A model generated the notes under the pieces. It did not search any database, was not told where the DNA came from, and worked only from the letters and a program-made list of their open reading frames with translations. Position numbers and translations under genes: made by a program. Shown one piece after another: positions 1 through 10,734 of a DNA stretch of 64,000 bases. The stretch spans positions 1 through 64,000 of the forward strand of contig JAAEAF010003052.1 of the NCBI GenBank assembly GCA_011037195.1, given 5' to 3'. How positions within the stretch are numbered: the first letter of the stretch is position 1; the number at the start of each line of letters is the position of its first letter. This DNA is from Triatoma infestans. Lineage: Eukaryota; Arthropoda; Insecta; Hemiptera; Reduviidae.

Positions 1-1
1 A

Positions 2-306
2 TGTAACGGCAAGAGAGAGAGAACACAAGCCCGAACGAGAGAAAACAGACTCTCTCCAGTACTCTCTGACTTAAGCAGGCTAGAGTGGGGAGAACCTGTA
101 TATAACCCAGTGGGAGATCTGGACATCAATCTATCAGATTCAACCATACATCACATCGTGTCATAACTCTACTCCAACCCTTTATTCTATAAAATCATTA
201 CAAGTCCAGTGCAGTTTGTGTAAATTTATAGCCATTATTATAACAGTGTCTTCAGATCTCGTCTAATTAATCAATCCCAGATTCTCTCCTCATCAACTCC
301 ATTATA
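2..306 (+). repeat. LTR-like repeat, copy 1 (solo)
   Basis: This matches the copies at 1233-1554 (-), 1568-1906 (-), 18100-18425, 28895-30092 (interrupted) and 39631-39938. The order is shared: a TGTAACRGCA-type start, a GA-rich stretch, GGCTAGAGTGGGGAGA, a TATA-like TATATAA, then AGTCCAGTGCAGT and an end in CCATTATA. A TATA box followed by a conserved transcribed-looking region fits a long terminal repeat (U3-R-U5). No gag or pol lies next to it. The 5' flank is cut by the window edge, so a target duplication cannot be checked. Confidence 0.6.
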
Positions 307-339
307 AAAATGACAGGTTTATATCTGTGCATTAATTAG

Positions 340-890
340 CACACCAAGTTTAAAGGAAATCGTTACAGTCACAGACAGTCGTTACAGTTTTTGAGAAAAT
401 TTAAAAAACAACTCAAAAACAGTAAAGTCGTACTTCCGGTTAACCGATTTTTTTTTTTTTTACAAATTTAAAATTCTAGCTTCTTCTAATGTATATTAAT
501 ATTATATAGTCGGCAGAACCATATATCTTATTGAAATGGTACGTCATATGGAAGATTATCTATTGTTTCAAAATAAAAGTGATAGGTATTTATTGTATAG
601 TAAGTTATGAAGCTGAAAGAAAATCGTTGGAGCCGGTTTCGAGAAGCCGTTTATTATGCGGTAATAGTATTTAAAGATGCCAAAGTTTGAGCTTCTTGCG
701 ACTTTTTGTTTTTGAGATATTCTATTAAAACACGCGCACACACACACACACACACACACACATTTCCATACCATTTGCCAAAAGAAAAAAATTTTTACCC
801 ATCGGGCCCCAAAACATGTATTTCCGGCGAAAACTCAATTTCGAAAATCTGGCATTATCGCAATACTTCCTCTTACTAGGAATAAGAGAA
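340..890 (+). repeat. Modular dispersed repeat, copy 1
   Basis: It contains the family's ordered blocks: AGTAAAGTCGTACTTCCGGT, an ATATTAATATTATATAG block, 'caaataaaagtgatagg', 'gaaaatcgttggagcc', 'tttttgtttttgagatatt', a CA microsatellite at 731-762, 'atttccggcgaaaactcaat' and an end in 'caatacttcctcttacta'. The same order recurs in about 20 places in the window. No coding capacity is seen. Reading frames here are shadows, including one running through the CA tract. It is probably a non-autonomous transposon. Confidence 0.75.
731..762. repeat. (CA)n microsatellite inside modular repeat
   Basis: CA dinucleotides, partly CG-interrupted at the left, lie directly after the 'tttttgtttttgagatatt' block. 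The same position in other copies carries CA or CATA runs. Confidence 0.95.
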
Positions 891-1227
891 ACTAATAATG
901 GCTGAATTTAGAATTAAGTAAATTGTTTGTAAGAAAATCTATCTCAGTAAACACGAATAATCGATAATTCTAACAAATCTATCTATCTAACTCTTTAACT
1001 GTCTGTTTACTACAGTTCCATTACAGGACGACCTCGTCCCTCATCCATTTACTAATTTGTCCATTTTTTTGTATCATTTGCCTTTTAGCGTCACCTTCTA
1101 ATGCCTGCTTCTGAAAGTCATTCTCCATGTCCAGCTACTAAATTGGAGAGATGAGCTGATCAACAGCCCAAGAAAAGCCAAAGTTTGCCAGATGGAAATT
1201 CTTATTGAGGGAGGTGTGGTGGCATGC
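890..1227. other. No feature recognised
   Basis: AT-rich sequence, then a short stretch reading partly like LINE 3' DNA (around 1090-1230). I could not place it in a family. No open frame of note. Confidence 0.5.
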
Positions 1228-1232
1228 ATGCC

Positions 1233-1554
1233 TATAATGGATATGTTAGGTGGAGAGAATTTAGGTTTGGTTGATGAAATGAGAAGACTGAGTTAACACT
1301 GGTTAACTATGTATAATAATAAAGAGACACAGTCTGCCTGGACTTTACAATACAGAATGGTTAAGGTAGACTTGTATGAAAATGACACGAAGTGACTGGC
1401 GAGATGATGAACTATAGTGAACTATATTGAACTGTATTGAATTGTCTTCCCATGGACTTGTCCGTCGTTGTATTTATACAGTTTCTCCCTCTCCAGTCCG
1501 AGAGAGTGGTTGGGTTTGTTTCTCTTCTCTTTACTCTCTTTGGTTGATGTTACA
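1233..1554 (-). repeat. LTR-like repeat, copy 2 (one of a close pair)
   Basis: On the minus strand it runs from TGTAACATCAACCAAAGAG to CCATTATA. It carries a TATA-like CTGTATAAATAC and an AAAGTCCAGGCAGACTGTGT block. It is about 95% identical by eye to 1568-1906, and only 13 bp separate the two. Outside the pair, ATGCC (1228-1232) and ACGCC (1907-1911) match at 4 of 5 positions, as expected for a 5-bp target duplication around a single two-LTR element. Confidence 0.7.
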
Positions 1555-1567
1555 TCATCACCACTAA

Positions 1568-1906
1568 TATAATGGATGTGTTAGGTGGAGAGAATTTAGG
1601 TCTGGTCGATGAAATGAGCAGACTTGGTTAAACTGGTTAACTATGTATAATAATAAAGAGAGACAGTCTGCCTGGACTTTGCAATAGAGAATGGTTAAGG
1701 TAGAGTTGTATGAAAATGACACGAAGTAACTGGCGAGATGATGAACTGTAGTGAACTATATTGAAATGTCTCGAACTGTCTTCCCATGGACTTGTCCGTC
1801 GTTGTATTTATACAGTTTCTCCCTCTCCAGTCCGAGAGAGTGGTTGGGTTTGTTTCTCTTTTCTTTACTCTCTTTGGTTGCTGATCTCTCTTTGGTTGCT
1901 GTTACA
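1568..1906 (-). repeat. LTR-like repeat, copy 3 (partner of copy 2)
   Basis: Same family and orientation as 1233-1554. It is longer by a local duplication of 'tctctttggttgctg' near 1871-1900. In minus-strand order this is the upstream LTR and 1233-1554 the downstream one. The internal 13 bp (1555-1567) cannot hold a primer-binding site plus polypurine tract. This is either an extreme terminal-repeat miniature element or an LTR pair left by internal deletion. Confidence 0.7.
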
Positions 1907-1911
1907 ACGCC

Positions 1912-2060
1912 TTAGATACCACTGGCCTTCGCTATCAAGGTTCCCTACTAACTTTAGCTCTCCACTTTTTCACACAATGCTGGGTAAAAACCATATTCAC
2001 CCTCACGGGAATCGTACCTTGAATTTTCTTCACAAAAGTCGGATGCACTAGCCGCCAGTA
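1912..2060 (-). repeat. Possible tRNA-derived SINE fragment
   Basis: On the minus strand a B-box-like GGTACGATTCCCG (2006-2018) lies downstream of an A-box-like TGGCGGCTAGTGCA (2044-2057), about 26 nt apart. This is the pol III promoter layout of tRNA-derived SINEs. No tRNA cloverleaf and no target duplications are clear. It could be chance. Confidence 0.4.
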
Positions 2061-2425
2061 GTCAAATGAGTAAGACTGAAATAAAAAAAATCAAGCTGGG
2101 TAAAAATGCGAATTCAATTTGCTCATAACTAGACATTCAGTCTTTCGGTGTCAAATCTGAAATCGGAATTACTGGCTGCCAAGGCGTATATGTTAATGTG
2201 TTGAATTGAATGTTATCGGGATTCATGGGCCGTTGGAGGCGTTATTGTATCTATCTGCTTGACCACAACATTGGTTTTCGATTAGATTTTCAGCTAGAAC
2301 TTAAAGCCACGACAGCTAGTAAGTAATAACTTGTATGTCACTTAATTATTCAATTTATTCAAGATGTACACTCGAATTTATTTTATTCGTCAAGAACATG
2401 CAATCGTAGTCATATCTGTAGCAAT
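2060..2425. other. No feature recognised
   Basis: Unassigned sequence between a SINE-like piece and the RTE fragment. The frame starting at 2364 becomes RTE-like only from about 2425. Confidence 0.5.
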
Positions 2426-2790
2426 AGGCGGCGATTATAGTTTTGAGCAAGTGGATAGGTTTGGCTACTTAGTTTCGCTGATCACTGGAAGCAATAACAT
2501 GTCCGAAGAGATAAGAAACAGAGTGATGGCGGCTAATAGATGCTACTTCGGACTGAACCTCCATATAAAAAGCCGTCTTGTTTCTAGAAACACGAAGATC
2601 CGTACAGTACGAAACTCTGATCCGCACAGTGCTCTTCCAAGGGTCTGAAACATGGACAATCTCCAAGAGTGGCGAGAGAATCCTTTCAACATTCGAAAGA
2701 AGAATTTTAAGAAGGATCTTCGGACCAGTTAGGGAGGCCCAAAGCTGGGGAAGAAGAACCAATATGGAGATATTGAACATGTATGGCAAG
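2425..2790 (+). pseudogene. RTE-type LINE fragment, reverse transcriptase C-terminal region (first copy)
   Basis: The frame reads FGYLVSLITGSNN, MSEEIRNRVMAANRCYFGLN and then, after one frameshift near 2600, QGSETWTISKSGE, FERRILRRIFGPVREAQSW and MEILNMYGK. These are the conserved post-YADD blocks of insect RTE endonuclease-reverse transcriptases (YLGS, SEEIRxRIxxAN, YGSETW, FERRILRRIFGP). The copy stops abruptly at MYGK, where the next copy begins. No start, no endonuclease and no catalytic YADD are included, so it is a dead fragment. Confidence 0.85.
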
Positions 2791-3640
2791 TGGAACGATA
2801 TTCCATAAGTCTGTCCAGATACTTGCTTATGCTGACGACATCGACATCATCGGGAGATCGTTCGACTCTATGAAGAATGCATTTCTCGATATGGAAAGAG
2901 CGCTAAGAAGCTCGGGCTGGAGTTGAACCAGGTAAAAACCAAATATATGCAATGCTCGTGGTGCGACAACCTCGGCTTTAGCGCAGTCTATAGCTATAGG
3001 CGATTATAGTTTTGAGCAAGTGAATAGGTTTGGCTACTTAGGTTCGCTGATCACTAGAAGCAATAACATGTCCGAAGAGATAAGAAACAGAGTGATGGCG
3101 GCTAATAGATGCTACTTTGGACTAAACCTCCATATAAAAAGCCGTCTTGTTTCTAGAGAACGAAGATCCTGTTGTACAAAACTCTGTCCGCACAGTGCTC
3201 TTCTATGGATCGGAAACATGGACAATCTCCAAGAGTGGCGAGAGAATCCTTTCGACATTCGAAAGAAGAATTTTAAGAAAGATCTTCGGACCAGTTAGGG
3301 AGGCCCAAAGCTGGGGAAGAAGAACCAATATGGAGATATTGAATATGTATGGCAAGCCATTAGTTAAAATAATTAGGCTCACTAGGCTGCGATGGGCAGG
3401 GCAAGTTGCAAGGATGGCAGAATATGAAGCGCCTAGAAAGATCTTGGAAGAAAGATTTGACCGCACGAGAAGAGTGGGCAGACCCAAACTGAGATGGGTT
3501 GATACTATAGGAGAAAATTACAGAGTTCTGCTGAATGCGCGGAATTAAAAGCTGCAGCAACTGATAGAGATAACTGTTGGAGGTGAATAGAGGAGGCTAA
3601 GGCTCAATAATGGGCTGTAAAGCTAACAAAGAAGAATACT
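2790..3640 (+). pseudogene. RTE-type LINE fragment with YADD box (second, longer copy)
   Basis: It begins with IFHKSVQILAYADDIDIIGR, which holds the catalytic YADD of the RT palm, then LGLELNQVKTKYMQ. It repeats the region found at 2425-2790 (FGYLGSLITRSNN, MSEEIRNRVMAANRCYFGLN, YGSETWTISKSGERI) and continues further: IIRLTRLRWAGQVARMAEYE, APRKILEERFD and VGRPKLRWVDTI. At least two frameshifts occur (near 2900 and 3165). The shared part is duplicated in direct orientation with the upstream copy. The 3' end passes into modular repeat near 3640. Confidence 0.85.
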
Positions 3641-3995
3641 AAATTTAATGAAATCATCAGTGTTTTTTGTGGAGAAAATCGCACAAAACTAAAAAACTAT
3701 TCACTGAAAACGCACTTTCGATCCGAACGATTTTTTTCAAACTCAGAATTGTAACAACATGTAACAATAATATGCATTGTTACAATTCCAAATTTGAAGA
3801 AAATCGCATAACTGTAAATACAATTTAACATAATTAGTTTTTGAATTTTCTGAAATTTTCTCAAAAATCTCTCTAACGATTTCTTTTAAACTTGGCTGTT
3901 AAATGCACAGATGGAAAACCTATCACTTTTATTCGAAATATTTATTTGAAAAAAACAACAAATAATTGATTTTAGTTAGATGTACAGAATTTGGA
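3640..3995. repeat. Modular dispersed repeat, copy 2 (internally inverted)
   Basis: The left half is in plus order (gagaaaatcgcacaaaac, 'actgaaaacgcactttcg'). The right half from about 3840 is in minus order ('tttctcaaaaatctctctaa', 'cacttttattcgaaatattt'). The switch lies around a 'gtaacaacatgtaacaataa' stretch. Confidence 0.65.
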
Positions 3996-4317
3996 GCGTT
4001 AAATTTCAAATATTATAAGCAATTGGTTCAATGTTATTGGTGTACTCTTGTGGACTACAGGAAAATTACAGGTTACACAGTCACCTTCTGCCTTAAAGCA
4101 AATTATATGATCTAAAGTTTCGTTGAAGCGTTGCGCACACGTTATTCACAGACAAATTTTGTTTACTGTCGAAAAAAATTTCCTCTGATGTGAATTACCA
4201 GCGGGAAGCAGAAATCCATTTTTATGGAAAAGATGTTAACACTTGGGCAAAGAATTATCAAGATTATATAACTCCTTGTAAAACTCTAAAAATTTTTTTT
4301 AAATTACTCATTAGGCT

Positions 4318-4615
4318 GTTCAGCAAGATTCAGCACTTCCTCTCAAGGAGAAGTCCACCCATGATTGGCTAAGACTGAAGGTTCCTGAGTTTATTAGTGC
4401 TGCAGAATTGACCCTCAATCCTCTAGACTACATTGTGAATGGTCACGTCTTTGAGAGAATCTCTTGTCACATAGACCGACTTTCCAATCTAAAGTGTCTA
4501 AAAGACTCTTTTATGCAGACAGCACGCAATTTCCCGCTGGAAAATGCTGCGTAATTCAATCGATAAGTGCCAAGGAGTGTCTAAAGCGTGCATTAATGCA
4601 CATAATTATTCAAAA
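4318..4615 (+). pseudogene. Tc1/mariner-superfamily transposase C-terminal fragment (maT-like)
   Basis: The translation reads QQDSALPLKEKSTHDWL, then VPEFISAAELTLNPLDYIV, HIDRLSNLKCLKDSF and ARNFPLENAA. This follows the order seen in DD37D-type transposases: QQDxAPxH with the second catalytic Asp, a dipeptide DW, then (S)PDLNPLDY with the last Asp, then a helical tail. Here the SPD is changed (TLNPLDY). Stops follow from about 4555. No terminal inverted repeats were found. The 5' two thirds are missing or unrecognisable. Confidence 0.6.
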
Positions 4616-4619
4616 TGAT

Positions 4620-5980
4620 TCTTGAGGGAGTTATTGTTGGTTTCCCCATATAAAAGTTTTGTTTCCTTTTTAAAGTGGTTGATTTTTTTTATCTCCTAAT
4701 TTTAACTGAGACAAAATTTATGGAAGGACTAGTTTATAAGTACATTGATCAATTTATAAAAAAAAAACACTCTTTCATATTCAAGGAACCGGAAACATGC
4801 ATTACCGGTAAAGATGTAATTTCAATAATTTGACACGATCTTGACACAAGAAAAATTTATTATCATTGATCAATAAAAATCATGGATGCGTCACAAAAAG
4901 AAAGTAATATATATATATAATTAAATAAATAAATAAATAAAATCGAGAAAAAAAAAAATACTATAATCAATAAATATTAAGCTGTTTAGTACAAAACTAA
5001 ATGCATAAACACGAACGTCATTAAAATAATGAATAATTATTAAAGTATATATATGAGAAATGATCTTTTTGAAAAGTGCCGATAAATTTTATTACTTATT
5101 TTATTGGCTAACAATGGGGTGGGGGTTGGGGGGAGGTAAGTGAACCACCTGTTTGAAATAAACACACATTTAAATGCTTGTAAACTTTACTGACGGATGT
5201 GGGCGACCTAACTATTCAACACATCATAATATATATGTTTTAGAAATAACCTGTTATTTTTACTACATTATTTTATGGATTTGAGGACGCATTAGTTAAA
5301 TAAGGTTATCTGTAAGGTGAAATATAAAGTTAAGAATTTATTTTAAGGATAGATATTATAAATTTCCTTTAAGAAATTAGAAATAAATTATTATTCTATT
5401 CTTATAACACTTACTTTGTCAAGAAATTGGCACACTTATCCATTGAATGAATTACTTATTAAAAAATAAATAAATAAATAATAGTTATAGAATATTATAT
5501 AAAGAACATTAAAAAATTTATAATTTAAAGTTTAGAAAAGATCAAACTTTGATACCATCCTAACTCTCTCACTCTCTCTCTCTCTAAATATCACTTGAAA
5601 CTTTCCCTTGAATTTTCTATATTTAGACTTTTCATTGAAATGTCAAGGTTGAACATAATGATAAAAGTAATAAGCTAAATCGGCTTATAAGTATAAAAAA
5701 AGTTTATTCTATTTCAGTTTGTCAGTCTTCTTTCATTCTTATCTACACAGTTTTCAGCCAGAGATTATTCTTAATAGTAAATAATACTGCTTTCTTTTAC
5801 CGCTCTTAATACAAGTATAAAATTTGCAGTTTTTTTTTTTTTTTACTTTCTCGTAAGAATTGATTTTTTTGAGGTTTACCTAGCGTTAAACTTTTCCTTA
5901 TAGTTCCACTTCAGTAAAATGTTTGGTTCTGCTACCTATATAATACTCGTATTTAATATACAGTAGAAGCTTTGCTATAA
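4620..5980. other. AT-rich spacer with simple repeats
   Basis: Mostly A/T runs, TA and AAAT runs (around 4905-4945), a CT run at 5561-5585 and short poly-T tracts. No open frame or family motif recognised. Confidence 0.6.
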
Positions 5981-5984
5981 TTCC

Positions 5985-6235
5985 CAAGGGAAGAAGCAAA
6001 TCGATTAAACCGGAAGTTGTGAATTTATAGAATAGATTTTTGAGTTTTTTTGTTGCTTTCTTTTTTAAAGAATTTTCTTGAAAATGAATATAACGATTTC
6101 CTTTAATCTTTGTATACCAACTATACAGATATAAACTAGCACTTTTATTTGTAATATTTGTCTGAAAAAGAACAAAATTTTTCTGTGTGGTTCTAAGGAA
6201 CCTGTAACGTTAAAATTCAAATCTGTTTGGTGTAA
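5985..6235 (-). repeat. Modular dispersed repeat, copy 3 left part
   Basis: It begins near 'aaaccggaagttgtgaa' and shows the minus-order blocks 'aacgatttcctttaat' and 'gcacttttatttgtaatatt'. The repeat resumes at 7195, so the Jockey fragment between is flanked by repeat on both sides. Confidence 0.6.
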
Positions 6236-6239
6236 AATT

Positions 6240-7190
6240 CAAGATTATTTGGTCAACAAACTCATCGAGTAGAGTCGACACCATCGCCACTTCCCTTGAA
6301 CTCAAACATTATTGCCCAGGAGTCTTCTTAGACATTGAACACGCTTTCGACAGGGTACGGCATGACGGTTTATTATCAAAGCTCAAGGACATTCTTCCCT
6401 AGTATCTAATACTTAATCCTAAAGTCTTATCTCTCAGACAGATTCTTCCAAGTCTGTGAAGGCACCGCACCGTATTCTCTTCCATCCATCCAATTCACAC
6501 GCCGGCGTACCCCAAGGTAGCATCCTTGCACCCCCTCCTTTATTTAATATATACAGCTGATATCCCCACTCACCTAAATACTTCAGTATTCATTTTCGCT
6601 GATGATACGGCCGAATCTTGTCACCTAACTCCGATCCTGTTATTGCTATCCGTTCGCTGCAATCTCATCTTACACTACTTGAAACCTGGCTTAGAAAATG
6701 GAAAATCAAAGTAAATATATATAAATGCAAGTCCACAACTTTCACCTTAAATCATAAAACTCGATTCCCTCCTATCTATCTAAATGGAACACCCATCCCG
6801 TCTGCTGACCATGTGTGTTATCTTGGACAGTACCTACACAAGATTCTTACATGGAATCCCCTCACACACGACTCAAACGCTGCGACCTCAAAAATCGTTT
6901 TCGGCTCCTCCATAGACTTCTCGGTAATCGATCAAAATTATCTCATTCGAATAAAAGACTATTATACACATCCTTACTAAGACCTCTTTGGACAAAAGGA
7001 CTAGAACTATACGAGACGCAGAGCGTTCCAACCTGAACCGAATCCAAACCCTTCAATCAAACATCCTCAGACATATCACAGGTTGTCCTTATTATGTATC
7101 CAATCTCACCTTACACACTGACCTCAACATTCCCTTCGTCTCCATTCTTGGAGTGGACAGTGGATCATCTGTCAAAATTCCTCAACCGGA
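6240..7190 (+). pseudogene. Jockey-clade LINE reverse transcriptase fragment
   Basis: The frames read FLDIEHAFDRVRHDGLLSKL (RT motif A), GVPQG-like sequence at about 6508, IYTADIPTHLN then FIFADDTA (catalytic box, FADD form), then SLQSHLTLLETWLRKWKIKV, NIYKCKSTTFTL and HVCYLGQYLHKILTW, with LQSNILRHITGCPYYVSN near the end. This is the fingers-palm-thumb order of Jockey-type LINEs. Several frameshifts (near 6400, 6620, 6980) make it inactive. The endonuclease and N-terminal ORF are absent. It lies inside a modular repeat, and the same subfamily occurs on the minus strand at 57790-58715. Confidence 0.85.
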
Positions 7191-7194
7191 AGTA

Positions 7195-7928
7195 CCACTT
7201 TACTAGTTGTTTTTTTTTTTTACGTTTTTGCGATTTTCTCAAAAATAGCTCCAACGATTTTCTTCAAACCTGGTACATCAACTTCACATACAAACAGCTA
7301 CCACTTTTATTTGAAACATTTCTCCGGGAAAATTCATTTAAGGGCAGTAATTGGGGAGAGGAAGGGTTAGGTTTTCATCTAAAGTGCTATTTCAGTTTAT
7401 TAAACAATTCTATCATCTAAATAATGTTAATTACAATTGAATACTGTTGTTGAAATTCCGAGTTTCAAAAAATCGGATAACCGGAAGTGCGTTTACATTA
7501 CCACTTTAGTAAATGATTTTTTACTTTTTCGCGATTTTCTCAAATATGGCTCCGACGATTTTCTTGAAACTAAATATATAAACTAAACATACAAAAATCT
7601 ACAACTTTTATTTAAAATTTTTCTCTGGAAAAATTTATTTAAGGGGATTTTTAGGGGAGGGGTGGGGTTACAGCTTCCTCTAAAGTGGTGTCATAGTTGA
7701 TTATACAATTCTATCATCCAAATAAAATTAATTAGAAATAAATAGATGGCCAAAATTCCAAGTTTTAACAAAATTAGTAAGTCGGAAGTGCGCTTTTACT
7801 GGACAGTTTTTTCAGTTTTCGATGAATTTCATTAAAGTTGTTCACAAACTATAAAATTTGTCAATTATAATTTTGAGAACTGGAGTAAGAGAATGTTGTG
7901 TGAGTGTTTCACACCGGATTTTTTTTTT
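7195..7928 (-). repeat. Modular dispersed repeat, copy 3 right part with hairpin end
   Basis: Two internal modules ('gattttctcaaaaatag', 'aaccggaagtgcg' at about 7482 and again near 7785) lead to the conserved end: GTAAGAGAATGTTGTGTGAG, then TGTTTCACACCGGATTTTTT at the right edge. The TGTGAG/TTCACA part can form the short terminal hairpin seen in other copies. Confidence 0.75.
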
Positions 7929-8094
7929 CTTGTATTGAAGTTACATAAATCACCAGCTTTGAGTTTTCTCCATGAATGTGGAGTTTTCTCAAGATTTTTT
8001 TATCTGTTTCAAAGACTTATTCCTAATTAATCTGCCAAACATAGATTGAGAAACATTGCTTTAAGATTTTTTATAAATAATTTTCTAGGTTCGT

Positions 8095-9060
8095 TATATA
8101 AAAAAGGGCAAGCGGCATTCGGCAGGGTTGTAGCTTGAGCCCGCTCCACTTTGTAATCCTTATGGACAAGGTAATTAGAGCTTCCTAGCCCCAAATGCGC
8201 AGCTTTCATATGGGCTATAGAAACCTGAATCATGTTAAGTACCCCCCCATTTTGGCATTTGCAGATGACCTGGTGTTACTAGCTAACAATGACCGAGATC
8301 CTCAATTATAATTTCGCTATTCTGAGAACGGAGGTGGGAAAAGTTAATATGGAGATCAGCTCCAGCAAAACGAAAGTTTTGCGTATAGGGAAGAAGCTGC
8401 ATAGAATAATGAGGATGGTTAGAATAGGAGAAGTAAAGCTAGACCAGGTCACGAAGTTCAAATACCTAGGTGCGCAACTAAGCGAGGATGGATTTGTGGA
8501 CGAGGAGATAAGGGAAAAAACAGGTGCTGAAGGTAGGATGTTTAGCGCGGTCAGAAAGGATCAGTAACAGGGAGGTGCCTAAGTAAACCAACCTTTCAGT
8601 CTATAGGTCGACATTCCTCCTTATCTCACTTACTCATCGGAGACCTGGACACTAACCAAGAATCATAAAAGTAGAATACAGGCAACTGAGATGAGGTATT
8701 TGAGAAAGATAGAGTGGAAGACAAGAAGGGAATGGTTCGTAATGCCACAATAAGATCCAGCTTAAAGTTTAAAGCCAGCAAAAGAAGTAGTAGAAGAAAA
8801 TAGGCTGCGCTGGTTCGGGCAGGTTGTACGGATGGATTCCGACAGAACGGCTAGAATGGCTTATGAAGCACAGGTAGAGGGCGGAGAGGAAGAGGTAGAC
8901 CGCGATGCATGTGGGAAGAGGGTGTAAAAGAGGCGTGCGGGAAAAGAGGAATTGAATGGGTGGATAAGAGAGCTTTGGTGGAGGACAAAGAGAATGGAGG
9001 AAAAGATACAAGATGAAGGGAGCCCCACACCGCTAAGGCGGTAGAAGAGGCGCACGATTA
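8095..9060 (+). pseudogene. RTE-like LINE, reverse transcriptase C-terminal part
   Basis: It starts in palm-domain sequence (a corrupted FADDLVLLA-like stretch at 8255-8290), then VNMEISSSKTKVLRIGK, VTKFKYLGAQLSEDGFVD, EEIREKTGAEGRMFSAV, SSETWTLTKNHKSRIQATEM, RYLRKIEWKTRRE, ENRLRWFGQVVRMDSDR and RGRPRCMWEEGVKEA. The order (KFKYLG, SSETW, RLRW-G-V-RM, RGRP-W) is that of RTE/endonuclease-type insect LINEs. It differs clearly from the RTE at 2425-3640, so it is a second lineage. Frameshifts and stops are frequent. Upstream domains are missing. Confidence 0.8.
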
Positions 9061-9064
9061 TGAT

Positions 9065-9182
9065 GATGATATAATTGCCAAATTTTATATTCCTTTAAAA
9101 AATGTTATTAAAGTAGGTGCTTCCGATCCCCCTCCATAGCATCTAAATTTTGGAGTTGGAAGTTGAGCTAGCCTGAAAAAAT
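9065..9182 (+). repeat. LINE 3' tail shared with a tRNA-SINE
   Basis: Directly after the LINE coding part comes 'gccaaattttatattcct', 'aaaaaatgttattaaag', 'taggtgcttccg', a C-rich stretch, and an end in 'gcctgaaaaaa'. The same words in the same order form the 3' part of the SINE at 12505-12696. Sharing a 3' tail is how SINEs recruit a LINE reverse transcriptase. Confidence 0.75.
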
Positions 9183-9467
9183 AGCAATTACCTTACTTAA
9201 ATTATTTTTTACAAAGAATACAGAAAATTATTGGAGTCCTTTTCGTTATTGGTTTGCAATGAGCTTGCCCGAGGAGCGAATTCTTGGGTATGTACGAAGT
9301 CATACGATATGTACATCTGCGAGGTGTCAAGTCTCCATTCCAAAAGTCTTGACAATCCACCTAGACCTCGATCGACATCTTTCCCACCTATGATCTAGAG
9401 TTTTTCTATTAACCCTACCTCATAGTATTATATATTTAATAAATCATTTCTAAGATCGTATGCTATT

Positions 9468-10690
9468 TTACAGTATTTTACCAACATTGACCAATTTTTC
9501 CCCATTTAAAAATTCCAACATATTTTCTTTATTTATATTAGCTTTTTTAAATATTTTCATTCTTACATCATGACATTTAGGGCCTTTAACAAGGAGGAAA
9601 TGATAAAGATCTTCTTCTTCTTGCAAATTACAAACAGGATGGACAAAAATAACTTCTTCAGATTCATTATCAATAAAAAGGTTTAAACTTAAATGTAAAA
9701 GTTCACTTCTAAGTTTAAATATTAATATTTTATTAGAAAGAGGCAGAGTATTATATAGATAATTATTTTGTACCAGATTATAACATAATTCCCTACCCAA
9801 CATATAATTATTTGAATTCTTAATTTCATCCATAAATACATTGTTGTAATGCTCACTTAATGTTTTTCTAATTAACAATAACTTTTTGTCCCACAGTTGA
9901 ATATTATGAACATTTATTGGCGGTCCCAAACTGTATTTCAAAATGTAATCATTAATTTCACGGAACTAGAACATGTTTCTTTTAATAATTTCTAATGCTA
10001 ATATTTTTGGCAAACCTTGAGTCGGGCATATTTAACACTCAAGGTTCAACACTTTATTCAACACTTATTTGCTCATTTCAGGTTTCAACGATATACTCAT
10101 GGTGCAGCTTCATTGTATATAATTGTGTCGGCCCGGTACCGGTTTCCATATAATAAATGATGTTCGGGCATAATTGGGCAGCCTAAATAATCTTTTGACA
10201 AAATATCTAAATAACCTTTCCACATCCTCATACCATCCACCTCCCCAAACCTGAGCTCCGTAGCATAACACAGAACGACTTACACTGTTGAACACTCTCA
10301 ACTTCGTACCAAATGAAACCGTGTTACTTTTCATTAGTTGACACCATACTGAGTTTAGCCCACATTTTGATTTTTTAAGTTTCTCTTGATGATTTTCTGC
10401 AAAAGATAGCTTTGGAGTTAAAAGTATACCCAGATATTTATATTTATTAACGATTTCAATTTGCTCATTTCCATAAATCCATTTTTCTTTCTTTGACCTC
10501 TTTCTGCCATTACTGAATATAACTAATTTTGATTTCTGTAGGTTAATTTTTAAGTTCCAGGTTTCAACATAATTCCGCAAAGAATCAATCATATGTTGCA
10601 AAGTGCACGGTTCTGAGGCCAATAACACAATGTCATCCGCATAAGTTAATATTTTTACTCTCCCATTTCGGGAGGTCTGAAATTTTCACG
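9468..10690 (-). pseudogene. Non-LTR retrotransposon, YADD palm to C-terminus
   Basis: On the minus strand it reads GRVKILTYADDIVLLASEP (catalytic YADD), SLRNYVETWNLKINLQKSK, VNKYKYLGILLTPKLSF and SVLCYGAQVWGGGWYEDVER, then after disruption LPKILALEIIKRNMF and a 157-residue open stretch (9941-9468) ending the ORF. That last part contains HPVCNLQEEEDLYHFLL, matching the spaced C..C/H position of the zinc-binding tail in related LINEs. The element at 60005-60804 is a relative: its LPKIVALDVVGRVLWLKNW aligns to LPKILALEIIKRNMF. A stop and a frameshift lie between 9942 and 10110. The 5' end was lost near 10690, where modular repeat begins. Confidence 0.8.
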
Positions 10691-10734
10691 TACTTCAACA
10701 TATACATTCACATGTTCATATGTTTATGAGGCAA

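Noticed and set aside
568..774. Open frame encoding a CVCVCV-type repeat
   Set aside because: Direct translation of a CA microsatellite within the modular repeat.
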